Shown: positions 48,897-55,407 of the stretch, one piece after another
Layout of the letters: each line of letters opens with the position of its first letter
How positions within the stretch are numbered: the first letter of the stretch is position 1
Assembly: GCA_900539425.1 (NCBI GenBank)
Contig: UQBX01000013.1
Coordinates: 1-55,407 of the forward strand
Direction of reading: 5' to 3'
Origin: an uncultured Oscillospiraceae bacterium
GTDB lineage: Bacteria > Bacillota > Clostridia > Oscillospirales > Acutalibacteraceae
DNA length: 55,407 nt
Notes under the pieces: model-generated
Database searches by the model: none
What the model saw: the letters and a program-made list of their open reading frames with translations, nothing else
What the model was told of the DNA's origin: nothing
Translations under genes and position numbers: made by a program

Positions 48897-49397
48897 ATGT
48901 CAAAGATAGATGTGTCTTCAATGGAACTTGAAGAAAGAGTTGTAAAAATTAACCGCGTATCTAAAACCGTAAAGGGCGGTCGTATCTATAAGTTCTCAGC
49001 TCTTGTAGTTGTTGGCGACGGTAACGGTCTTGTTGGCTTCGGTGTCGGCAAGTCAGGCGAAGTTCCGGACGCTATCCGCAAGGGTATCGAGGACGCTAAG
49101 AAGAATGTTATGAGAGTTGCTTTAAGAGGCACAACAATTCCTCACGAGGTAAAAGGCAAGTACGGCGCTGGCGAAGTGCTTCTTATGCCTGCTCCTCAGG
49201 GTACCGGCGTTATCGCAGGCGGCCCTGTTCGTGCGGTTGTTGAAACAGTAGGCATCTCTGATATTCGTACAAAGGCTATAAGGTCAAACAATCCTTATAA
49301 TGTAGTAAGAGCAACACTTAACGGTCTTGCTCAGCTCCGCACAGCAGAGCAGGTTGCAGCTGTTCGCGGAAAGTCAGTTAAGAAGATTTTTGAATAA
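48897..49397 (+). CDS. rpsE: 30S ribosomal protein S5
   Basis: 166 residues. ELEERVVKINRVSKTVKGGRIYKFSALVVVGDGNGLVGFGVGKSGEVPDAI is the dsRNA-binding-like N-terminal domain; the C-terminal half contains GTGVIAGGPVRAVVETVGISDI. It takes part in decoding accuracy and mRNA entry. Confidence 0.98.
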   Translation: MSKIDVSSMELEERVVKINRVSKTVKGGRIYKFSALVVVGDGNGLVGFGVGKSGEVPDAIRKGIEDAKKNVMRVALRGTTIPHEVKGKYGAGEVLLMPAPQGTGVIAGGPVRAVVETVGISDIRTKAIRSNNPYNVVRATLNGLAQLRTAEQVAAVRGKSVKKIFE

Positions 49398-49409
49398 GGA
49401 GGGTGGAAA

Positions 49410-49589
49410 ATGGCAGAAATTAAAATCACTTTGAAAAAGAGCCTCATCGGCTGCAAAAAGGATCAGATTGCCACGGCCCACTCACTCGGTCTTCGTAAGA
49501 TTGGCAATGTAACAGTTCAGCCGGATAATGAACAGACCAAGGGAAAAATCAAAAAGATTTCTCACCTTGTAGAAGCTCAGGAAGCATAA
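49410..49589 (+). CDS. rpmD: 50S ribosomal protein L30
   Basis: 59 residues. It begins MAEIKITLKKSLIGCKKDQ, followed by the conserved TAHSLGLRKIGNVTVQPDN segment and a short C-terminal tail. AAGGAGGG lies 7 bases before ATG 49410. Position between rpsE and rplO is the standard place. Confidence 0.97.
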   Translation: MAEIKITLKKSLIGCKKDQIATAHSLGLRKIGNVTVQPDNEQTKGKIKKISHLVEAQEA

Positions 49590-49606
49590 GAGGAGGTGCG
49601 TTTTAA

Positions 49607-50050
49607 ATGAGATTACATGAACTTTCTCCTGCTGAGGGCTCTAAAAAAGCTGTAAAAAGAATCGGCAGAGGCGCAGGCTCAGGCCAGGGCAAAACTGCCG
49701 GCAAGGGTCATAAGGGCGCAAAGGCTCGTTCAGGCTACAGCCGCCGCCCCGGTTTTGAAGGCGGTCAGATGCCTCTTCAGAGACGTGTTCCCAAAAGAGG
49801 TTTCAACAATATTTTCCGCACCGAATATGCCATCGTAAATCTCTCCTCACTTGAGGAAAGATTTGAGGCAAATGCAACTGTTGATGCAGAAAGCCTCAAG
49901 GCATGCGGACTTGTTACTAAAGAGCTTGACGGTATCAAAGTTCTCGCTAAGGGCGAGCTTACAAAGGCTCTTAACGTAAAGGTAAATGCAGTCAGTGAGG
50001 CTGCAAAAGCTAAGATAGAAGCTGCAGGTGGCACGGTGGAGGTGCTGTAA
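49607..50050 (+). CDS. rplO: 50S ribosomal protein L15
   Basis: 147 residues. The N terminus is a basic Gly/Arg-rich extension (RIGRGAGSGQGKTAGKGHKGAKARSGYSRRPGFEGGQMPLQRRVPKRGF) running into 23S rRNA, followed by a globular domain. secY begins immediately after its stop (TAAATG). Confidence 0.97.
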   Translation: MRLHELSPAEGSKKAVKRIGRGAGSGQGKTAGKGHKGAKARSGYSRRPGFEGGQMPLQRRVPKRGFNNIFRTEYAIVNLSSLEERFEANATVDAESLKACGLVTKELDGIKVLAKGELTKALNVKVNAVSEAAKAKIEAAGGTVEVL

Positions 50051-51400
50051 ATGATTAAGACCATCGTCAACGCCTGGAAGATTCCTGAGATAAGAAAGAA
50101 GCTGTTATTTACAGCATTCATCATTCTTGTTTTCAGAATCGGCTCATTTATACCCGTACCGTTTCTTGATATTGCCGATTCAATTGAAGTCGGCAGAGGA
50201 AATACTATCCTCACATATCTCAGTCTTATGACAGGTAGTGCGTTTAACTACGGAACGATTTTCGCTATGTCAATCACACCGTATATCAACGCGTCCATCA
50301 TCATGCAGCTGCTTGCTGTTGCAATCCCGGCTCTTGAAAGACTTCAGAGAGAAGGCGAGGAAGGCAGAAAGAAGATCGCTTCAATTACACGTATAGTAAC
50401 TGTTGTTCTCGGTCTGCTTCAGTCCCTTGCATATTACTTCTTCCTTCGCGCCAATGATTATCTTATGACAGATGCCAACGGCGCAGCTTTCACCGGTTTC
50501 GCAGCTGTATTCCAGGCTGTTGTTATAATAGCTGTTCTCACAGCCGGCACAGCAGTTATCATGTGGCTCGGCGAGCAGATCACTATTTCAGGTATCGGCA
50601 ACGGTATTTCAATCATACTTTTCGCGGGTATCGTTTCAAGATTCCCCACAATCATAAGACAGTATATCGGTTATTTGGAAACAGGCCGTATGGTTTATAA
50701 CTTCCTTGTTCCTGCTATCCTTATCGTATTCCTTCTTATGATCGTATATATCGTATTTATGGATAACGCGGAAAGAAGAATCCCCATCCAGTACGCAAAG
50801 CGTGTTGTAGGCCGTAAGATGTACGGCGGTCAGTCCACTAATATGCCTATCAAGGTTAATATGAGCGGTGTACTTCCCATCATCTTCGCGTCATCGATTC
50901 TTTCACTTCCCGGTACTGTTCAGATGTTTATTTCATCTGATAAATACGAGGGCACATTCTGGGAGAGCTTCTTCAATGCTTTCCAGAGCGATTCCTGGTG
51001 GTATGCGGGCATGTATTTTGTGCTCATTATCTTCTTCGGATATTTCTACAGCACAATTCAGTACAACCCGATAGAAATGGCAAACAATCTTCGCAAGAAC
51101 AACGGCTCAATTCCCGGCATTCGTCCCGGCAAGCCCACTTCGGACTATATCTTAAAAGTTCTGATGAGGCTTACACTTATCGGTGTTCTGATGCTCTCCG
51201 TTGTTGCTTTGCTTCCCATTATATGGTCACTTATCTGCGATGCAACAATTCCTCCGCTTACAGAAGGCGGAAGCGATGGCGGCTTCTCAGTTTCACTCGG
51301 CGGTACATCAATCATCATTATGTGCGGCGTAGCGCTTGAAACAGTTCGTCAGCTTGAATCTCAGATGATGATGCGCCATTATAAAGGCTTTCTTGATTAA
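50051..51400 (+). CDS. secY: Protein translocase subunit SecY
   Basis: 449 residues with ten membrane helices, the channel of the Sec translocon. It has FRIGSFIPVPFLD in the first helix and plug area, MSITPYINASIIMQLL, ALERLQREGEEGRKKI, and MYGGQSTNMPIKVNMSGVLPIIFASS. SecE and SecG are elsewhere. It overlaps nothing but follows rplO without a gap, so it depends on the ribosomal message, as in most bacteria. Confidence 0.98.
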   Translation: MIKTIVNAWKIPEIRKKLLFTAFIILVFRIGSFIPVPFLDIADSIEVGRGNTILTYLSLMTGSAFNYGTIFAMSITPYINASIIMQLLAVAIPALERLQREGEEGRKKIASITRIVTVVLGLLQSLAYYFFLRANDYLMTDANGAAFTGFAAVFQAVVIIAVLTAGTAVIMWLGEQITISGIGNGISIILFAGIVSRFPTIIRQYIGYLETGRMVYNFLVPAILIVFLLMIVYIVFMDNAERRIPIQYAKRVVGRKMYGGQSTNMPIKVNMSGVLPIIFASSILSLPGTVQMFISSDKYEGTFWESFFNAFQSDSWWYAGMYFVLIIFFGYFYSTIQYNPIEMANNLRKNNGSIPGIRPGKPTSDYILKVLMRLTLIGVLMLSVVALLPIIWSLICDATIPPLTEGGSDGGFSVSLGGTSIIIMCGVALETVRQLESQMMMRHYKGFLD

Positions 51401-51416
51401 TTGAAAGGTGAGGGTT

Positions 51417-52049
51417 ATGAATTTAATACTTCTCGGCGCTCCCGGTGCTGGCAAAGGCACACAGGCAGAAAAAATAGTTGAAAAGTATGGCATTCCCGCC
51501 GTTTCAACAGGCAATATCATACGTGCCGCTTTAAAGGCAGGCACGGAAATGGGCTTAAAGGCAAAATCCTATATGGAGGCAGGCCAGCTCGTTCCCGATG
51601 ATGTTGTTATCGGTATAATCAAAGACAGACTTGCAGAAAAAGACTGCGAAAACGGATTTATCCTTGACGGATTTCCGCGTACCATTCCTCAGGCCCAGGC
51701 GCTTGAGGATATGGGCGTGCAGATTGATAAGGTGCTTGATATTGAAGTACCTGATGAAAAAATCTCTGCAAGACTTTCAGGAAGACGCGTTTGCTCAAAA
51801 TGCGCAAATTCCTATCATATTCTTTATAAACAGCCCAAGGTAGAGGGCGTATGCGACGCCTGCGGAGGCGAGCTCGTTCAGAGAAAGGACGACGCTCCCG
51901 AAACAGTTGCCGCAAGGCTTAAAGAGTATCATGAGATGACAGAGCCCCTCAAGGACTTTTATCAGAAACTCGGCAAGCTTGTAGTTGTTGAAGGTCAGGA
52001 GGAAGTTGCAGATACAACTGCTCTTGTCTTCAAAGCGTTGGAGGATTAA
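51417..52049 (+). CDS. adk: Adenylate kinase
   Basis: 210 residues from ATG 51417 (AAAGGTGAGG upstream; GTG 51408 is a weaker option). The P-loop is GAPGAGKGTQ, the substrate-binding part FPRTIPQAQAL, and the LID domain holds a four-cysteine zinc site (CSKCANSYH..CDACGGELVQRKDD), the Gram-positive type. It balances AMP, ADP and ATP. The next gene starts 1 bp after its stop. Confidence 0.97.
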   Translation: MNLILLGAPGAGKGTQAEKIVEKYGIPAVSTGNIIRAALKAGTEMGLKAKSYMEAGQLVPDDVVIGIIKDRLAEKDCENGFILDGFPRTIPQAQALEDMGVQIDKVLDIEVPDEKISARLSGRRVCSKCANSYHILYKQPKVEGVCDACGGELVQRKDDAPETVAARLKEYHEMTEPLKDFYQKLGKLVVVEGQEEVADTTALVFKALED

Positions 52050-52050
52050 C

Positions 52051-52800
52051 ATGGTAGTGCTTAAAAGCAGCAGAGAGCTTGAACTCATGAAAGAGGCTTG
52101 CATGATTTCTGCTGAAGCATTAATGGTGGCAGGCGAGGCGGTAAAGCCCGGTGTATCCACTAAGGAAATTGATAAGATCGCCTATAATCTTATAAAGAAA
52201 AGAGGCGCTGTTCCTAATTTCCTGGGTCTTTATGATTTCCCCGCCACCGCATGTATTTCCATAAACAATGAAGTTATTCACGGCATCCCGAAGAAAGACC
52301 GTATCATCCAGGAAGGTGATATTGTCAGCATAGATCTGGGTGCCGCGAAGAACGGCTATAACGGCGATAATGCTGCCACTTTTGTTGCAGGGACTTGCTC
52401 TCCCGAGGCAAAGCGGCTGATAGATACCACCCGTGAGAGCCTTTATAAAGGCATTGAACAGGCGGTTCCCGGCAACAGAATCGGCGATATAGGACACGCG
52501 GTGCAAAGCTACTGCGAGGAGCGCGGTTTCAGCGTTGTTCGCGACTTTGTAGGGCACGGCGTGGGCACAAAACTTCATGAGGACCCAAGCGTACCCAACT
52601 TCGGACACGAAGGACGTGGTATCAGACTGTTACCCGGAATGACATTGGCAATTGAACCGATGATCAATCAGGGAACCTATAAGGTAAAGCAACTTTCAGA
52701 CGGCTGGACGGTTGTTACCGCGGACGGAAAACTTTCCGCCCATTTTGAGCACACAATCGCAATCACGCCGAACGGTCCGGTTATTATGACCAAGATCTGA
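52051..52800 (+). CDS. map: Methionine aminopeptidase, type I
   Basis: 249 residues from ATG 52051 with GGAGG 7 bases upstream. The five metal ligands are visible: Asp in SIDLGA, Asp in GDNAAT, His in VGHGVG, Glu in AIEPMI and Glu in HFEHT. It removes the initiator methionine. An 87-bp gap without a gene separates it from infA; the KOW-domain protein often found here in Clostridia is absent. Confidence 0.97.
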   Translation: MVVLKSSRELELMKEACMISAEALMVAGEAVKPGVSTKEIDKIAYNLIKKRGAVPNFLGLYDFPATACISINNEVIHGIPKKDRIIQEGDIVSIDLGAAKNGYNGDNAATFVAGTCSPEAKRLIDTTRESLYKGIEQAVPGNRIGDIGHAVQSYCEERGFSVVRDFVGHGVGTKLHEDPSVPNFGHEGRGIRLLPGMTLAIEPMINQGTYKVKQLSDGWTVVTADGKLSAHFEHTIAITPNGPVIMTKI

Positions 52801-52890
52801 TAGTTAAATCAATTGTTGGCGATTACGCCGCGATGTGATTCCAGATAAATTTTACATCTTATATTCGTATAAACACAGCGAGGTAAATTG

Positions 52891-53109
52891 ATGTCAAAGT
52901 CAGATATGATTGAAGTTGAAGGTACCGTGGTTGAGGTATTGCCTAACACAACTTTTAAGGTTACGCTTCAAAATAACCACATCATTTTAGCCCATATCAG
53001 CGGAAAGCTTCGTATGAACAACATCAGAATCTTACCCGGTGATAAGGTAACAATCGAGATGTCACCTTACGACCTTACAAAAGGCCGCATAATCTGGCGC
53101 TCGAAGTAA
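52891..53109 (+). CDS. infA: Translation initiation factor IF-1
   Basis: 72 residues, exactly the family length, starting at ATG 52891 (MSKSDMIEVEGTVVEVLPN); the TTG one codon before is not needed. It has the OB fold with FKVTLQNNHIILAHISGKLRMNNIRILPGDKVTIEMSPYDLTKGRI. It sits in the A site of the 30S during initiation. GCGAGG lies upstream. Confidence 0.97.
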   Translation: MSKSDMIEVEGTVVEVLPNTTFKVTLQNNHIILAHISGKLRMNNIRILPGDKVTIEMSPYDLTKGRIIWRSK

Positions 53110-53127
53110 ATAAAGGAGGATATCCAA

Positions 53128-53241
53128 ATGAAAGTTAGACCTTCTGTTAAGAAAATCTGCGATAAATGCAAAGTTATCAAGCGCAATGGAAAAGTAATGG
53201 TTATCTGTGAAAATCCAAAGCACAAACAGCGTCAGGGCTGA
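53128..53241 (+). CDS. rpmJ: 50S ribosomal protein L36
   Basis: 37 residues, the usual length. It begins MKVRPSVKKICDKCK and ends NPKHKQRQG, with the zinc ligands CxxC, Cys and His of the zinc-containing form. AGGAGG lies 9 bases before the ATG. Confidence 0.97.
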   Translation: MKVRPSVKKICDKCKVIKRNGKVMVICENPKHKQRQG

Positions 53242-53273
53242 TCCTGAATTAATAATCGGAGGTAAACAGTAAT

Positions 53274-53642
53274 ATGGCACGTATTTCAGGTGTTGACTTA
53301 CCAAACGATAAGAGAGTAGAAATCGGCCTTACCTATATCTACGGTATCGGCAGAACTACTGCTACTCAGATTATCAACGCAACTGGAATCAATCCGGACA
53401 CTCGCTGCAGAGACCTGTCCGAGGATGAAGTTTCCAAAATCCGTGATTACATTGAAAAGAATGTAACCGTTGAAGGCGACCTGCGCAGAGATGTCGCTTT
53501 TGACATAAAAAGACTTATAGAAATCGGTTGCTATCGCGGCATTCGTCACAGAAAGGGCCTGCCCGTAAGAGGCCAGACCTCCAAGAACAATGCCCGCACA
53601 AGAAAAGGTCCTAAAAAGACCATAGCAAACAAGAAGAAATAA
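53274..53642 (+). CDS. rpsM: 30S ribosomal protein S13
   Basis: 122 residues. It starts ARISGVDLPNDKRVEIGLTYIYGIGRTTA and ends with RHRKGLPVRGQTSKNNARTRKGPKKT, which contacts P-site tRNA. CGGAGG precedes the ATG. Confidence 0.98.
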   Translation: MARISGVDLPNDKRVEIGLTYIYGIGRTTATQIINATGINPDTRCRDLSEDEVSKIRDYIEKNVTVEGDLRRDVAFDIKRLIEIGCYRGIRHRKGLPVRGQTSKNNARTRKGPKKTIANKKK

Positions 53643-53663
53643 TTGTAGGAGGAAACAGCAAGT

Positions 53664-54059
53664 ATGGCTAACAAAAAGACCACTGCCACACGCAAGCGTC
53701 GTGAAAAGAAAAATATCGAGCGTGGTACAGTTCATATTCAGTCAACCTTCAACAACACTATCGTTACTATAGCTGATATGCAGGGCAACGCAGTTTCATG
53801 GGCATCAGCCGGTGAAATGGGCTTCAGAGGCTCAAGAAAATCAACTCCGTTTGCCGCTCAGACAGCTGCTGAGACAGCTGCAAAGGCTGCTATGGAGCAT
53901 GGTATGAAAACTGTTGAAGTTTACGTTAAGGGCCCTGGTTCAGGCCGTGAATCCGCTATCAGAGCGCTTGAAACGGTTGGGCTTCAGGTTACTCTTATTA
54001 AAGATGTTACTCCTATCCCGCACAACGGCTGCCGTCCGCCTAAGAGACGCCGCGTATAG
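53664..54059 (+). CDS. rpsK: 30S ribosomal protein S11
   Basis: 131 residues. It has GTVHIQSTFNNTIVTIADMQGNAVSWASAG and GPGSGRESAIRALETVGLQV..DVTPIPHNGCRPPKRRRV, the conserved C terminus on the platform of the 30S. AGGAGG lies upstream. Confidence 0.98.
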   Translation: MANKKTTATRKRREKKNIERGTVHIQSTFNNTIVTIADMQGNAVSWASAGEMGFRGSRKSTPFAAQTAAETAAKAAMEHGMKTVEVYVKGPGSGRESAIRALETVGLQVTLIKDVTPIPHNGCRPPKRRRV

Positions 54060-54081
54060 TATTTAATGGAGGTTACTTGAT

Positions 54082-54708
54082 ATGGCAAGATATACAGGAC
54101 CTGCCTGCAAGCTTTGCCGCCGCGAGGGCAAAAAGCTCTTCCTCAAGGGCGACAGATGCTATACAGGTAAATGCGCACTGGAGCGCCGCTCTTATGCGCC
54201 CGGCCAGCATGGTCAGAATCGTAAAAAGGCTTCGGAATACGGCTTACAGCTCCGCGCTAAGCAGAGCGCTCGCCGCTACTATGGACTTTCCGAGAGCCAG
54301 TTCCACAAATATTTCCTTATGGCTGAAAGAAAAGACGGTGTTACCGGTACTAATCTTCTTCAGCTTTGTGAAAGCCGCTTAGACAATATCGTTTACGAGA
54401 GTGGTTTTGCAAGCTCAAGAGCCCAGGCTCGTCAGCTTGTAAACCATGCTCATTTCATGGTAAATGGGCATAAGGTAGATATTCCTTCCTATCTCGTATC
54501 AGCAGGTGATGTTGTTTCTGTTAAGGAAACAAGCAAAACCACCGATGAGTTCAAGAATCTTGTAGAAAGCAACGGCTCTCGCCCCGTTCCTCAGTGGATG
54601 GAAGCAGATAAAGATGCTATGCAGGTAAAGGTTCTCAGAGCACCGGAAAGAGAAGAAATTGAAACGCCTGTTGAGGAGCACCTCATCGTAGAGTTCTATT
54701 CTAAATAA
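54082..54708 (+). CDS. rpsD: 30S ribosomal protein S4, zinc type
   Basis: 208 residues. The N-terminal part has a cysteine set (CKLCRREGKKLFLKGDRCYTGKC) typical of the zinc-containing form, then RRSYAPGQHG. The S4 RNA-binding domain includes CESRLDNIVYESGFASSRAQARQLVNHAHFMVNG. S4 starts small-subunit assembly and in many bacteria regulates the alpha operon. Confidence 0.98.
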   Translation: MARYTGPACKLCRREGKKLFLKGDRCYTGKCALERRSYAPGQHGQNRKKASEYGLQLRAKQSARRYYGLSESQFHKYFLMAERKDGVTGTNLLQLCESRLDNIVYESGFASSRAQARQLVNHAHFMVNGHKVDIPSYLVSAGDVVSVKETSKTTDEFKNLVESNGSRPVPQWMEADKDAMQVKVLRAPEREEIETPVEEHLIVEFYSK

Positions 54709-54760
54709 TAGTTAATCATTTCTATTATTTTGAACGAAATATTTTTTAGGAGGCTTTTAA

Positions 54761-55407
54761 ATGATTGAAATTGATAAGCCGAATATCGAGATAGTAGATT
54801 TATCTACTCAGGGAAGCAGAAGCGTCGGCAGATTTGTTGTTGAGCCGCTCGAAAGAGGCTTCGGCACAACTCTCGGTAACAGCATGAGAAGAGTTCTTCT
54901 CTCATCGCTTCCGGGCTACGCTATTACTTCCGTAAAGATTGATGGTGTACTGCACGAGTTCTCAACAATTCCTCATGTTAAAGAGGATGTTACTGAGATC
55001 GTTCTTAACCTTAAAAACGTTGTACTCAAGATACATGATGAAAGTCAGAAAACACTTTATATCAAGGCAAGCGGAGAAGGCGAAATCACCGCAGGCGATA
55101 TAGAGCACGGCTCTGATGTAGAGATCCTTAATCCTGATCTTCACATCGCTTATCTTGATGAGGGCGCTGAGGTAGTTATGGAGCTCACCGCTAACAGCGG
55201 CAGAGGCTATGTTCCGTGTGACCGCAACAAGCAGATCATGGACTTACCGATCGGTACTATCGCTATAGATTCAATCTATACCCCTGTTCTTAAAGTTAAT
55301 TACACAGTAGAGAATACACGTGTAGGCCAGCAGACGGATCTTGATAAGCTCGTTCTTGATGTTGAAACAGACGGCACTATTCCGGCAGACGAAGCTGCTT
55401 CGCTCGC
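54761..55407 (+). CDS. rpoA: RNA polymerase alpha subunit, 5' part (cut by window end)
   Basis: The first 215 codons of rpoA, with AGGAGG 8 bases before ATG 54761; the gene runs out of the window. The alpha N-terminal domain is complete up to here: FVVEPLERGFGTTLGNSMRRVLLSSLPG (dimer and beta contact), VLHEFSTIPHVKEDVTEIVLNLK, and GYVPCDRNKQ. The C-terminal DNA-binding domain and rplQ should follow. It closes the operon order typical for Firmicutes. Confidence 0.97.
   Translation, partial: MIEIDKPNIEIVDLSTQGSRSVGRFVVEPLERGFGTTLGNSMRRVLLSSLPGYAITSVKIDGVLHEFSTIPHVKEDVTEIVLNLKNVVLKIHDESQKTLYIKASGEGEITAGDIEHGSDVEILNPDLHIAYLDEGAEVVMELTANSGRGYVPCDRNKQIMDLPIGTIAIDSIYTPVLKVNYTVENTRVGQQTDLDKLVLDVETDGTIPADEAASL

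Overview
The window looks like the chromosome of a low-to-mid GC, Gram-positive, spore-forming Clostridia member, probably a gut Ruminococcaceae/Oscillospiraceae-type bacterium. The evidence is a tricistronic gerA-type germinant receptor operon, a darA-holB-ricT block, a CarD-family regulator, zinc-type ribosomal protein S14, a BclA-like collagen protein, many host or plant glycan hydrolases, and sigma-A promoters with strong AGGAGG ribosome binding sites. The lineage is inferred from gene content; no 16S gene is present.

Layout. 1-400: tRNA-Pro(GGG) on the minus strand with a duplicated tail and terminator and a hairpin-rich insert. 401-6150: GH28 pectinase, an ECF S-component with a uridine-kinase-like partner, then an iron alcohol dehydrogenase and a methylmalonate-semialdehyde-dehydrogenase-type enzyme on the minus strand. 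6200-7080: a degenerate FeoB-like G domain and a promoter-terminator unit that probably makes a structured ~150-nt RNA. 7100-12100: sialic acid catabolism (nanE, nanA) coupled to a GH43-type glycosidase, facing a GH2 beta-mannosidase. 12100-12900: preQ1-riboswitch-like leader and queT. 12900-17830: DUF421 and DUF4363 genes divergent from gerAA-gerAB-gerAC, then a 43-residue minus-strand ORF. 17830-21000: citrate synthase, an unknown membrane protein and an AEC transporter. 21000-23730: darA-holB-ricT and a 2[4Fe-4S] ferredoxin. 23730-30300: trmO, GH30, GNAT, an amino-acid ABC importer with a permuted binding protein, an HSL-type esterase and carD. 30400-36800: a 1272-residue secreted M14 peptidase with Big2 and FN3 repeats, a broken relative of it on the other strand with a small peptide gene and a DtxR-type box, a DtxR/MntR-type regulator, a zinc-ribbon membrane protein and a J-domain protein. 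36900-40350: PAP2 phosphatase, then a glycosyltransferase next to a collagen-like surface protein.

40427 to the window end: one long S10-spc-alpha translation operon in the classical order (rpsJ to rpoA, the last gene cut by the window edge) behind a near-consensus promoter and a ~310-nt structured leader.

The most notable points are: (1) the amino-acid binding protein 26366-27220, whose usual C-terminal segment sits at its N terminus; (2) the inverted 57-bp near-identity between the M14 peptidase gene and a promoter-driven gene remnant 4 kb away, which carries a DtxR-like box at its start site and a 41-residue peptide ORF; (3) the glycosyltransferase and collagen-like gene pair, arranged like sgtA-bclA3 of Clostridioides difficile; (4) the orphan RNA unit at 6732-6884; (5) the degenerate FeoB G domain; and (6) the tRNA-Pro tail duplication. 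No prophage, insertion sequence, CRISPR array or rRNA was seen.
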